From contig CAMDWI010000019.1 in NCBI GenBank assembly GCA_945878555.1, positions 35,001-84,961 on the forward strand: DNA of 49,961 bases, in the 5' to 3' direction. Positions 37,804-47,134 of the stretch are shown here, piece by piece. This stretch comes from Klebsiella pneumoniae (GTDB lineage Bacteria; Pseudomonadota; Gammaproteobacteria; Eutrophobiales; Eutrophobiaceae). The translations under genes and the position numbers were made by a program. Every line of letters starts with the position of its first letter. The first letter of the stretch is position 1. The notes below the pieces were generated by a model. That model was given only the letters and a program-made list of their open reading frames with translations, did no database searches and was not told the origin of the DNA.

Positions 37804-39606
37804 TTATTTGCCGAGGTACTTGTTGGTTCCATCCTGGATACTGTGTGCCCACTTGATCCAGTAGGTACCCGGGTCCGACGCATAATCACGGTCATAGTCT
37901 CCCGGAACGGTGATGCCCGGTAATTCCGGTATCCAGTCGCGACGCAGTAACACGTCCGGGTCGCCGTAACGTGAGGCCAGCGCGCGTACTTCCGGATCCG
38001 TATAGGTCTGGATCTGGCCGTGCTCGATCAGTGTGATCCAGTTGCCCCCGTCACGGATGCGGACCTGATAGGTTGGTAACAGGTTATGGTGATGCATGCC
38101 GTGACCGACCGGCAGGTTATTGTCCTTGGCGAACTGGAATGTTTTGGGTGAAATCATGGTGTTATTACCCGGTTCCGGACCATTCTGCACCTCGACACCA
38201 AATGACCAGTGGATGACACCACCGGCATTGCGCTCGGACATATTGCCACCCTCAAGTATTTCTCCCGGGTGCTTGAAGTATTTCGGATTGGTCGCGGTAC
38301 CGGCCTCATACAGATACCAGAATCCCGGCCGTTTCTGGAATGGCCAGGTCATGTCGTTGATCTTCGGATACTGAAGCGACAGACGCATGCCATCGCCGTA
38401 GAGGCCACCACCGATGATCTTCTGGATATAACCTTCCTTGAAGTGGACCTCGATACGTGCATGATTGGTCGCATGACTGTTCGTCGAGGCAACGATGCCG
38501 TTCGTACGTAACTGGGTCGGTTCGATCCAGTTCGTGCCGGTCGCCGGGTAATTGATCCTGGAATAGGGATAACGTCCGCTGGACTGGCTGGGCAGCATGT
38601 AGAGATGTCCCTGCTGGTAGGAGCCCTCGGCCCAGTGTTTTGCCTCTTCCGGTGTGACCTCACCCCACAGGGCGGTACCTTCCGGATCGGTGGCCTCATA
38701 GCGATCCACAAAACCTAGCGGGTCGATTACCTTGCCTTCCAGCATGCGCCACACGTCAGCGGGCACATTCGGCACCTGGCTCATCAGGTCATACTGGTTC
38801 ATATAGGTATAGTTACCAACCAGCTTTTTGCCCTGGTGCTTCAGCGAGGCACGCGCCAGCGTCCGGCCACCGGTGCGGAAAAACACCCGGTCAATCTCCT
38901 CGTGTTCGTCCAGATATTTGATCACGGCCGTGGATACGGCCAGATTATAGTTCTTGTCCAGCTCGGCCAGTTTTTCGTTCGGGTATTTGATCTCAGGCCA
39001 GGTCGCATTGTAATAGACCGGGTCGTGTTGCTTAATCCAGTCCTTATACACATTAAAATCGCCCCACGCGCCCAGTTGCTGGAACATGCCACCGGATTCC
39101 TGCTGCCCGTCACCGGCCTTGAATAACTGTTTGGCCTGCCTGAGCGCACCCATATCCTCTTTCGACACGCCGACGAGGTCGTTTTCATAGATAATACGTG
39201 CCTCGATCTTGCGTTTTTCAAAGGCGAGCGTAATCGCCTCCTGAACCATCGGTTCCGCATCATAGGGGACCACAATCAGCACGATCTCGCCCGGCTCAAC
39301 AATACCCAGCGGGGTCCGGCCACCTTTCTGCGAAACCGCCGCCATCGCCTGCGGCATCATCAGATCCACAGTTTCCGGCGACTTCAGATAACCAGGGAAT
39401 CTCGCCTCTGGTATGGCCGTTTGCGGGCCGGGCCCAATCAGACCGACATCCTTGCGACGTTTATCCATGTCATCGGGATTCCACGGGGCGTGTACCAGAT
39501 TACGTTGCGCAGCTGTGCCTTCTGAAACCTGTATCTGTTGTGCCTGAGCGATTGACCCCGAAAAAACCGATACAGTCAGTATCGTAAGCAATGGAAACCG
39601 AATCAT
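37804..39606 (-). CDS. Exported M29 aminopeptidase/NicX superfamily-like protein (paralogue A)
   Basis: 600 aa with a signal peptide (LLTILTVSVFSGSIAQAQ, cleavage near residue 22). It is similar along its whole length to the protein at 31898-33721: QRNLVHAPW, GLIGPGP, EARFPGYLK, KGGRTPLG, LVGNYTYMN, SERNAGGVIHWSFG, RRDWIPELPGIT and a shared NKYLGK-type end. Superfamily-like metal-site segments are EAGTATNPK, SERNAGGVIHW and MHHHNLLPTYQ. The last again has H-x-H where M29 enzymes have H-x-D. Hydrolysis of a peptide or amide, or a ring-opening oxidation, are both possible. The double occurrence beside a transporter points to a dedicated substrate. Confidence 0.75.
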   Translation of the reverse strand: MIRFPLLTILTVSVFSGSIAQAQQIQVSEGTAAQRNLVHAPWNPDDMDKRRKDVGLIGPGPQTAIPEARFPGYLKSPETVDLMMPQAMAAVSQKGGRTPLGIVEPGEIVLIVVPYDAEPMVQEAITLAFEKRKIEARIIYENDLVGVSKEDMGALRQAKQLFKAGDGQQESGGMFQQLGAWGDFNVYKDWIKQHDPVYYNATWPEIKYPNEKLAELDKNYNLAVSTAVIKYLDEHEEIDRVFFRTGGRTLARASLKHQGKKLVGNYTYMNQYDLMSQVPNVPADVWRMLEGKVIDPLGFVDRYEATDPEGTALWGEVTPEEAKHWAEGSYQQGHLYMLPSQSSGRYPYSRINYPATGTNWIEPTQLRTNGIVASTNSHATNHARIEVHFKEGYIQKIIGGGLYGDGMRLSLQYPKINDMTWPFQKRPGFWYLYEAGTATNPKYFKHPGEILEGGNMSERNAGGVIHWSFGVEVQNGPEPGNNTMISPKTFQFAKDNNLPVGHGMHHHNLLPTYQVRIRDGGNWITLIEHGQIQTYTDPEVRALASRYGDPDVLLRRDWIPELPGITVPGDYDRDYASDPGTYWIKWAHSIQDGTNKYLGK

Positions 39607-39914
39607 GTGTTACCCCTTGGATGTTCGTAACTCTCCCCGTTTTCCGGTTAAAGAAAACAGCCTGTAAAGGCCTATTGTAATACCAGTTGCGCTCCAGTTA
39701 TACAGGATAAAAGGCCGCAAACCCTGTCTGCCGAATACCCCCGCCCAATTGTGAAATCATTGCTGAAAATACAGGGGGGTGACTTGTAATCCCGACGCTG
39801 AATCGTTAATGTCGGCCTCCGCACTCCAGGGAAGTCGGGTAACCGGTAGACCCCATCCCCGTCGTGTCTGCGTTAAAAATTGAATATAGACCCCGAGGGT
39901 GGAGAAAAAGCGAC
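39607..39914. other. 308-bp divergent intergenic region between M29-like paralogue A and a TonB receptor
   Basis: No coding region is seen. A possible plus-strand promoter is TTGTAA (39675-39680), 18 bp, TATACA (39699-39704). A CCAGGGAAGTCGGGT segment near 39826 faintly recalls part of a cobalamin riboswitch, but the conserved core is missing. Both flanking genes encode envelope proteins, and shared regulation is plausible. Confidence 0.4.
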
Positions 39915-42059
39915 GTGTCAATTACCAAACTGAACCTGCATATCCTGACTATGGCCTTGTATCTTGGGGCTGTCTCGACCGCAGGCGCACAAACCCCCAA
40001 TACACCCGGACAGCAAGAGACAGACCCGGCTGCCGAACCGGTGATGGTTGAACAGGATGTGCTTGGTTATCCCGCCGCATTTTTTGACCGGTTTCGCCCT
40101 GATTCCGCTCTTGACATGCTAAGACAATTGCCCGGGTTTCGCCTGAACTTCGGCGGCGAGCTACGCGGGTACGGCTCGGATACCGGTAATGTGCTGATCG
40201 ACGGGCGTCGGCCCAGCAGCAAACGCGTGACCGTGCCATCGATACTCGACCGTATCCCGGCCAGCCAGGTTGAGCGGATCGAACTGATACGTGGTCCGGT
40301 TCGGGACATTGAACTGATGGGTGAACCACAGGTGGCAAACGTGGTGTTACGTACCGATACCCCGGCGGCCGTACGCTGGTCTGTTGTGGGCTATCGCAAC
40401 GCCGATATGCCGCCGCTGCCCTGGTTTACAAATATCTCGTTGTCCGACCGTTGGCGCGGTATCGACTTTAACGGTGGTCTGGATATCTTCCGCAAGGCAT
40501 TCAGTGAGCGTAACGATGAAGACATCATAGACGGGAACGGTAACCTGACCGAGGAGCGTTTTGAGCATGGTTATCAGAAGGAATTCGAGGCCAATTTCGA
40601 CCTGACCGCCTCGAAATGGGTCGGCGAAACCTTGCTGACCTGGAACTCGCAGATCGGTATCCAGGACGGCGGCGAGAAGTTTGTTTCCGACCGTACCCCG
40701 GTTGGACAGGGCACGCGTAATGAGCTGACAGAAGGTATCAGTGACGAATTCCAGTTTGAGGCCGGGATAACCCTGGAACGCAATCTGACAGACAATCTCT
40801 CGGGTAATCTGCTGTTGTTTGCAACACGCGAGGCCGAGGATGCACTCACAACCCAGCTCAATATCAATGCCGCCGGTATACAGACCGCAGAAACGATCAA
40901 GGACACTTATCAGATTGAAAAGGAATTGATCGCACGGACTGAACTTGAATGGTCGGGCTGGGCCAGCCACACGGTCAGGCTGAATCTGGAAGGTAGCTAT
41001 AATCTCGTTGATAACGAGGAGTTACAGACACTGGATACCGGGGCAGGGCCGGTATCGGTCATTGTCCCCGGCGCGACAACAGCTATCTCGGAAGATCGCG
41101 GAGACTTTCTGTTAAAGGATACCTGGTCAATGGGACAGTATGAACTGGATTACGGCATGGGCGCCGAGGCCTCAAAGCTCAGCCAGACCGGTGACCCTGA
41201 AGTTGAACGTAAACTGTTCTTCCTGAAACCCCACGCTGAACTGAGCTATACGCCCTCAGAAGAACGCAAGATGCGCTTTCGCGTTGCACGTGATGTGGCA
41301 CAGTTGTTATTTGATGATTTCTTCAGCGCCAGTCTGTTGCTGGATGATGATGTCTCTTTGGGCAACCCGAACCTGAAGCCGGAGACGACCTGGAAATCCG
41401 AGGTCGGTTATGAACAACGGTTTGGCAGCCAGAGTGTGGTCAAGTTGACCTTGTTTCACCACTGGATTAGTGATGTACAGGACCTGATCCCGGTCTCGCT
41501 GGATGACGAATCGCCCGGTAATATCGGTGACGGCAAGCGCTGGGGTTTTCAGCTGGAAGGTACGCTGCAACTGGGCTGGGCCGGACTCGACAACGCGCGG
41601 TTGAACATCAACTCACGCTGGCAGGATTCCAGTGTGGTTGACCCGGTCACCGGTGAGGATCGGGTATTAACCGCCACGATCCTCGCGGACAGCAATAACA
41701 CCCGCAGTATCTTTGATAACGACAATGCCTACGTCGTGGTGCTGGATTTCCGGCAGGACTTTGAAGAGGAACGTGTCGCCTGGGGTTCGGATGTCACCTT
41801 TGAGGCCGATCTGAAGCAGTTCAAGGTCAACGAATACGACCTGCGCAAACGCGAACCGGACCTGAACCTGTTTGTCGAGACCACCCGCTGGTTCGGCATG
41901 AAGGTAAGGGTGGAGTTCAATAATATACTGGACATGAACAAGGAACGCATCCGCACCTTCTACACCGACCAGCGCGGTATTTCCTCGATCCTGCGTCGCC
42001 AGTTGCAGGACCGCACCGACGGCCGCGAGATCGGATTATCGCTGAGCGGCTCTTTCTAG
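39915..42059 (+). CDS. TonB-dependent receptor plug/barrel protein
   Basis: 714 aa. The GTG start at 39915 has GGTGGAG nine bases upstream and gives a signal peptide (LHILTMALYLGAVSTAGAQ). The plug domain is recognised by DSALDMLRQLPGFRL, VLIDGRRPSSK and IPASQVERIELIRGP. The barrel ends GLSLSGSF with a terminal Phe. The plug resembles receptors annotated for small peptides or sugars more than siderophore receptors, but the ligand is unknown. It is divergent from the M29-like genes and may serve the same substrate. Confidence 0.9.
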   Translation: MSITKLNLHILTMALYLGAVSTAGAQTPNTPGQQETDPAAEPVMVEQDVLGYPAAFFDRFRPDSALDMLRQLPGFRLNFGGELRGYGSDTGNVLIDGRRPSSKRVTVPSILDRIPASQVERIELIRGPVRDIELMGEPQVANVVLRTDTPAAVRWSVVGYRNADMPPLPWFTNISLSDRWRGIDFNGGLDIFRKAFSERNDEDIIDGNGNLTEERFEHGYQKEFEANFDLTASKWVGETLLTWNSQIGIQDGGEKFVSDRTPVGQGTRNELTEGISDEFQFEAGITLERNLTDNLSGNLLLFATREAEDALTTQLNINAAGIQTAETIKDTYQIEKELIARTELEWSGWASHTVRLNLEGSYNLVDNEELQTLDTGAGPVSVIVPGATTAISEDRGDFLLKDTWSMGQYELDYGMGAEASKLSQTGDPEVERKLFFLKPHAELSYTPSEERKMRFRVARDVAQLLFDDFFSASLLLDDDVSLGNPNLKPETTWKSEVGYEQRFGSQSVVKLTLFHHWISDVQDLIPVSLDDESPGNIGDGKRWGFQLEGTLQLGWAGLDNARLNINSRWQDSSVVDPVTGEDRVLTATILADSNNTRSIFDNDNAYVVVLDFRQDFEEERVAWGSDVTFEADLKQFKVNEYDLRKREPDLNLFVETTRWFGMKVRVEFNNILDMNKERIRTFYTDQRGISSILRRQLQDRTDGREIGLSLSGSF

Positions 42060-42065
42060 TCCAAA

Positions 42066-42098
42066 AGTCCGGTCATGATCTGTTATCATGACCGGACT
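42066..42098. repeat. Perfect 14-bp hairpin between TonB receptor and tRNA-Arg
   Basis: AGTCCGGTCATGAT / ATCATGACCGGACT with loop CTGTT, seven bases after the receptor stop. A weak T-tract is present only on the minus strand. It may end the receptor mRNA. The right arm also contains a promoter-like sequence for the tRNA. Confidence 0.7.
42081..42089 (+). promoter_or_regulatory. Extended -10 promoter candidate for tRNA-Arg
   Basis: TGT-TATCAT is a TGn extended -10 with a 5-of-6 hexamer match. Transcription would start near 42096, twelve bases before the tRNA. A GC-rich stretch (GACCGG) follows the -10, as in growth-rate-controlled stable RNA promoters. No -35 hexamer is seen. It lies within the loop and right arm of the hairpin. 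Confidence 0.4.
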
Positions 42099-42107
42099 AC
42101 CATCCAC

Positions 42108-42184
42108 GCGCCTGTAGCTCAACTGGATAGAGTATCGGGCTTCGAACCCGAGGGTTACAGGTTCAAGTCCTGTCAGGCGCGCCA
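42108..42184 (+). tRNA. tRNA-Arg, anticodon TCG
   Basis: 77 nt with all arms. The acceptor stem is GCGCCTG / CAGGCGC and the D arm is AGCTCAACTGGATAGAGT. The anticodon stem TCGGG / CCCGA has loop CTTCGAA, so the anticodon is TCG and it reads CGA (Arg). The T arm is ACAGG-TTCAAGT-CCTGT. Discriminator G and an encoded CCA complete the 3' end. Confidence 0.97.
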
Positions 42185-42197
42185 TTTACCTGATATA

Positions 42198-42551
42198 TTA
42201 AAAAGTCAGTACCTTGTCTGATTCCACAGTCCATTGTGACAATACACTCATGGTTCCGATATTACACCCTTCAAGCAGGCTGTTTGTATTCAGGCCTCTC
42301 GCATCGCAGCAAGTACCGCACAGTTGTACGAGAGCGCCCTTGTGGATTACCGATTTCAACATGCGCTCAATATTGTAATATCCATCCGGGGTCTTTTGAT
42401 TCGCAATAGCGGCATTAACCGCATCTGCCATCAGAAAAATACGCAACTGTGTATCCGGGTGATCCTTTTGTAGTGCCATGGTCAAACGCAGGGCGTTATA
42501 GGTTTTTTCAGTACCGTAAGGCGCTTCGTTCAGGATAAAAAGAATTTTCAT
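42198..42551 (-). CDS. DsrE/YchN-like family protein
   Basis: 117-aa small Rossmann-like protein of the DsrE family. Its N-terminus MKILFILNEAPYGTEKTYNALRLT and the central LRIFLMADAVNAA are typical. A CGTCCDARG segment holds three cysteines, one of which may be the sulfur-relay Cys. The ATG at 42551 overlaps the stop of the upstream lipoprotein gene by four bases (ATGA) and has GGAGAG upstream. The family's roles include sulfur transfer; the actual role here is unknown. Confidence 0.85.
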   Translation of the reverse strand: MKILFILNEAPYGTEKTYNALRLTMALQKDHPDTQLRIFLMADAVNAAIANQKTPDGYYNIERMLKSVIHKGALVQLCGTCCDARGLNTNSLLEGCNIGTMSVLSQWTVESDKVLTF

Positions 42552-42775
42552 ATCATCTCTCCAGTTGACCGGTAACGCATCTGGAGTGCCTGGGATCGAC
42601 ACTGCCCAGGGTAATCTCCATGATTAATGTGCGCGCGCACGGCCGATTCCGGTAACTCCAGTGTCTGCTTACCCTTATGACACACCAGATTTGTATTACC
42701 ACCCTTACCTGCCACTGGAACAACTGCGCAACTGCTGACAAGCGTTGCGAGAACCACTGTGAGAATGAGCTTCAT
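42548..42775 (-). CDS. Small lipoprotein with CHKGK motif
   Basis: 75 aa. Signal peptide with lipobox VSSC (Cys at about residue 16). The mature part holds the short conserved segment VCHKGKQTLELPESAVRAH, then INHGDYPGQC, a motif recurring in small secreted proteins. Its two cysteines may form a disulfide. The start at 42775 has AGGAGA upstream. It is translationally coupled to the DsrE gene. The function is unknown. Confidence 0.78.
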   Translation of the reverse strand: MKLILTVVLATLVSSCAVVPVAGKGGNTNLVCHKGKQTLELPESAVRAHINHGDYPGQCRSQALQMRYRSTGEMI

Positions 42776-42868
42776 TTGAATCTCCTGATGGTTACCTGTT
42801 AGTAACGTGCGGATGCATGTTAGGGTATATCTATACACTGTAGCTGATCTGCAAGGTTTTTATTCAAT

Positions 42869-43213
42869 TCATGCCTTCCTGACAAACTCCGATTTCAGTT
42901 TCATCTCGCCAATGCCAGCTATCTTGCAGTCAATATTATGGTCGCCTTCGACCAGACGGATATTTTTGACCCGTGTGCCGACTTTCACGACAGAGGAGGA
43001 TCCCTTCACCTTCAAATCCTTGATCACCACAACGGAATCGCCATCGTTCAGCAAGGTACCGTGGGCGTCCTTTACGGCAAGTCCGCTTTCTTCGGAGACA
43101 CTGGCAACAGCCGCCGGATTCCATTCATGGCCGCATTCAGGGCAAACCAGTTGAGCGCGGTCTTCGTAGACGTATTCAGACTTGCACATGGGGCAGGGTG
43201 GTAATGTACTCAT
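42869..43213 (-). CDS. yjdM: YjdM (PhnA-like) zinc-ribbon protein
   Basis: 114 aa. An N-terminal zinc ribbon ([12 protein letters not shown], then CPECGHEW) is followed by the family's compact beta domain with [13 protein letters not shown] and [21 protein letters not shown] at the end. Often called alkylphosphonate utilisation protein PhnA, although a catalytic role in phosphonate breakdown is not established for this family. It lies on the minus strand between the methyltransferase and the lipoprotein and is probably its own unit. Confidence 0.93.
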   Translation of the reverse strand: MSTLPPCPMCKSEYVYEDRAQLVCPECGHEWNPAAVASVSEESGLAVKDAHGTLLNDGDSVVVIKDLKVKGSSSVVKVGTRVKNIRLVEGDHNIDCKIAGIGEMKLKSEFVRKA

Positions 43214-43272
43214 GTTAATCTTACTCCTTTATAGAGGTATGAATCGGGTAATCCGGGAACAGACCGGATTCC

Positions 43273-43965
43273 TCAGGCAGTATCATACTCATAGATATAG
43301 TTGTGGGGTGTCGGGCTGATTTTTTCGGCATAGAGCCGGACGTTGAGAAATGAGGGTATTTCGGAGATGGTCGGCGCACGCGGCGAGTACAGTTTTACAG
43401 GGAACTCATAATCAGTCGCAAGCACTTTAACCCCCATCTGTGTCCCGAATAACCCGGCCAAAGCCTCGCGGGAGAAGCGGAAGTAATCATAGGGAGAGGC
43501 GTGGAGTGGATATGCCTGATGGGTCTGGATGAATAACAAGCCTCCGACCCGCAGCGCCTTCATTATCTCGTGGGCGGCGAGGTGGGGGTACTTGAAGTGT
43601 TCGAAAGTGGAACAGGAGATAATAATGTCGAACTGTTCTTCGCCGGTGACCTGGGTCAGGCGATGCACATCGGCAACGATATCAACATCAGGACCTGATG
43701 CGATATCTGAACCCAGATATGAACTTGCGCCAGGTATCCAGGCATCATGGCGTGTGGAGCGGTCAGGATCGGAACGCCGGGTGCCGAGCTCCAGCACGCG
43801 TGGTGACTTCATGGACCGGCAACGGGCGATAAAGTCTGCCTGGAGTACATTACCGTCGGGGCGGTGGTCGCGCTTCATTCCAGTTGTGGCGATAACCACG
43901 AGTGATCGCCGGAACAGAATATGTAATGTGTTCCATGCATGCACCAGTATCCGCTTGATAATCAT
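43273..43965 (-). CDS. Class I SAM-dependent methyltransferase coupled to formaldehyde genes
   Basis: 230 aa. Methyltransferase features: [11 protein letters not shown] (unusual motif I), [25 protein letters not shown] and [18 protein letters not shown]. An N-terminal basic and hydrophobic stretch ([20 protein letters not shown]) could be a membrane contact. The ATG overlaps the fghA stop (ATGA), so it should be made together with the formaldehyde-detoxifying enzymes. The substrate is unknown. Confidence 0.82.
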   Translation of the reverse strand: MIIKRILVHAWNTLHILFRRSLVVIATTGMKRDHRPDGNVLQADFIARCRSMKSPRVLELGTRRSDPDRSTRHDAWIPGASSYLGSDIASGPDVDIVADVHRLTQVTGEEQFDIIISCSTFEHFKYPHLAAHEIMKALRVGGLLFIQTHQAYPLHASPYDYFRFSREALAGLFGTQMGVKVLATDYEFPVKLYSPRAPTISEIPSFLNVRLYAEKISPTPHNYIYEYDTA

Positions 43966-44819
43966 GAATCCGACTTCTTCATGTACCGCGCATGAAACCG
44001 CAGGTGTTCCTCAATAAAGCTGGCAATGAAATAATAGCTGTGGTCATAACCCGCCTGCATTCTGATAGTTACAGGAAAAGCAGATTGTTCCGCACTGCGT
44101 TTCAGATTTTCGGGTAGCAGTTGGACTGACAGGAAGTCGTCCTTGTCGCCCTGATCTATCAGTATTGGTCGTCTGTGATCCGGGGCGGCGCGGGAAATCA
44201 ATGCGCAGCTGTCATATTGTCCCCAACTGGTCTGATCCTCGTCCAGATACTGTGTGAACGCCTTGATGCCCCAGGGAACCTGCATCGGATTCACTATCGG
44301 GCTGAATGCGGAGATAGAGTTGTAGCGTCCCGGATTACGCAGGCCGATCATCAGTGCACCGTGGCCACCCATTGAATGACCACTGATCGCACGTGAGGTG
44401 GTGACGGGAAAATTCGCTTCTATCAGTTCGGGCAGTTCGTGCACGATATAGTCGTACATATGGTAGTGGCGGTCCCAGGGTGGCCGGGTGGCATTGACAT
44501 AAAAACCGGCTCCGTGTCCGAGGTCAGATTCACCGGGCGCACCGTCCGGTACACCTTCCCCTCGTGGACTGGTATCGGGTGCGACGAGGGCGATACCGAG
44601 TTCGGCAGCGATGCGTTGGGCCCCGGCCTTCTGCATGAAGTTTTCATCGGTACAGGTCAGACCAGACAACCAGTACACCACGGGTACACGGGTATGTTCA
44701 GCCTGCGGTGGCAGATAGATCGCAAACGTCATCGTGCAGTTGTTCACACGCGAAGTGTGGCGGTGACGCTGGTGCCAGCCGCCAAAACTTTTATTGCTGC
44801 TGAGCGTCTCCAGCGACAT
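43962..44819 (-). CDS. fghA: S-formylglutathione hydrolase
   Basis: 285-aa serine esterase that splits S-formylglutathione to formate and glutathione, the second step of glutathione-dependent formaldehyde removal. The nucleophile is in [13 protein letters not shown]; also seen are [19 protein letters not shown] and AGYDHSYYF with the catalytic His. The ATG at 44819 matches the family start ([14 protein letters not shown]). A TTG at 44840 that overlaps the frmA stop would add seven residues and is an alternative. Confidence 0.95.
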   Translation of the reverse strand: MSLETLSSNKSFGGWHQRHRHTSRVNNCTMTFAIYLPPQAEHTRVPVVYWLSGLTCTDENFMQKAGAQRIAAELGIALVAPDTSPRGEGVPDGAPGESDLGHGAGFYVNATRPPWDRHYHMYDYIVHELPELIEANFPVTTSRAISGHSMGGHGALMIGLRNPGRYNSISAFSPIVNPMQVPWGIKAFTQYLDEDQTSWGQYDSCALISRAAPDHRRPILIDQGDKDDFLSVQLLPENLKRSAEQSAFPVTIRMQAGYDHSYYFIASFIEEHLRFHARYMKKSDS

Positions 44820-44836
44820 CGGTCTGATATCCCTGA

Positions 44837-45970
<1,134 letters not shown>

Positions 45971-46351
45971 TTACTTTACCTCGGAACGGTTCAATACATT
46001 CTTGTCATAGTCTACTTTCTGTTCGTCGGTCAGCGTCTTGCGCATCTCGACCAGGTGTTCATAACGCAGGCGCAGAATCATGTTCTTTGCGGCCATCAAT
46101 TCATCTATCTTCGCATGGATGTCCTCGATCCTGACATCTTCCCGGATAGTCATTTCATTCAGTTCTTTTTGCGCCTGGGCCTCTTTTGCCTTGTAAGGTG
46201 CCTGGTGTTCTTCCAGGTCATGATGCATGTGTTGCACCGCTGTCTTCTGGTCACCACTCATGCTATGTTTTTCCTGGGCTTGTACATTGATACCAGCCAA
46301 CATAAGCAGCGGGAATAAAATCGAGGCAATTCTGATCGGGTAACGATTCAT
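45971..46351 (-). CDS. Small periplasmic CpxP/Spy-like helical protein
   Basis: 126 aa with a signal peptide (IASILFPLLMLAGINVQAQ). The mature protein is helical and charged, with a heptad-like run and the LTDEQ segment matching the LTxxQ motif of the CpxP/Spy/ZraP group, whose members act as chaperones or metal sensors. A His/Met-containing segment follows the cleavage site. The ATG at 46351 has AGGAGA upstream. It ends 6 bp before frmA, so co-transcription is possible. Confidence 0.72.
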   Translation of the reverse strand: MNRYPIRIASILFPLLMLAGINVQAQEKHSMSGDQKTAVQHMHHDLEEHQAPYKAKEAQAQKELNEMTIREDVRIEDIHAKIDELMAAKNMILRLRYEHLVEMRKTLTDEQKVDYDKNVLNRSEVK

Positions 46352-46385
46352 GGTAGTCTCCTGTGAAATGAGTGTATTAATTATG

Positions 46386-46619
46386 CTAGCCCTCGTCCTT
46401 TCCCTGGTCCCGGATCTCACCGAGGATGATGATAACCTTGGAAAAGCCGAACAACATAATGATGCCAAGTATGGATGTAAAAAAAGCGCCCAGACAGAAC
46501 GCACGATACAAGTCATTATCAATGACTGAGGTCCCGATCAGGAACACCACGGACAATAATATTCCCAGTAGTCCCATCAACTGCAAGGACTTGACGATAC
46601 TTGGCACAGACGCTTTCAT
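46386..46619 (-). CDS. Small inner-membrane protein of unknown function
   Basis: 77 aa, not recognised. Two hydrophobic helices (about 13-31 and 40-66) are flanked by a basic N-terminus and a charged C-terminal tail (IRDQGKDEG). A good ribosome binding site (GGGAGAAG) supports it as a real gene. It sits between the cytochrome c' gene and the CpxP-like gene on the same strand. Confidence 0.7.
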   Translation of the reverse strand: MKASVPSIVKSLQLMGLLGILLSVVFLIGTSVIDNDLYRAFCLGAFFTSILGIIMLFGFSKVIIILGEIRDQGKDEG

Positions 46620-46651
46620 AAACTTCTCCCGTTAGTTATTTTAATAGATTC

Positions 46652-47110
46652 TTATTTCCGGTATACATCATGGCACATGCCACAGTCGAATTGTCTTACC
46701 CGATCGATAGTGGCCCTGGCGCCGCGGATCTCGCCCAATGCGGCCAGTTCTTCCGCCAGCTTCTGGAACTCGGCCGCCCTGGCGACAAAGTCGTCCCAGT
46801 TCTGCCAGATCTCCGGTCTGGCACGCGAGATATCCACGGTCAGGTTTGGCTCGAATGTGCTGGGGATCATCGAAAACAGCGCAGCCAGTGCTTTTGCGGC
46901 ACGGACAAATTCGGCCTGATCAATCTCACGTTTGCCAACGAGCATCTCCTGCAGAATGTATTGCTGTCCGCGGATCAGATGCATCAGGCCGTCACGTTTG
47001 ACATAGGCCAGCATGTTCGCGGGCAGATCACCCGGGTGGGCGACACTGGCCCGCATCGTCAGCATGGACAGGACTGCCATCATCAGGACCACAAGCTTCA
47101 GATATTTCAT
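46652..47110 (-). CDS. Cytochrome c'-like periplasmic protein
   Basis: 152 aa with a signal peptide (about residues 1-24). The single haem site CxxCH is at the very C-terminus (C143, C146, H147 in FDCGMCHDV), as in class II cytochromes c such as cytochrome c'. The preceding helices form a four-helix bundle pattern (MHLIRGQQYILQEML, PEIWQNWDDF). Possible roles are NO binding or electron transfer. It is 24 bp from the amidohydrolase gene and probably in one unit with it. Confidence 0.83.
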   Translation of the reverse strand: MKYLKLVVLMMAVLSMLTMRASVAHPGDLPANMLAYVKRDGLMHLIRGQQYILQEMLVGKREIDQAEFVRAAKALAALFSMIPSTFEPNLTVDISRARPEIWQNWDDFVARAAEFQKLAEELAALGEIRGARATIDRVRQFDCGMCHDVYRK

Positions 47111-47134
47111 AAATGCACCAGATTATCGAACGGG

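Noticed and set aside
39800..39880. Possible cobalamin riboswitch before the TonB receptor (GGGAAGTCGGGT)
   Set aside because: Only a short stretch resembles the consensus. The CCCCCGCAACTGTA-like core and B12 box are absent.
42108..42200. Genomic island inserted at tRNA-Arg
   Set aside because: No integrase gene and no second copy of the tRNA 3' end was noticed in the window.
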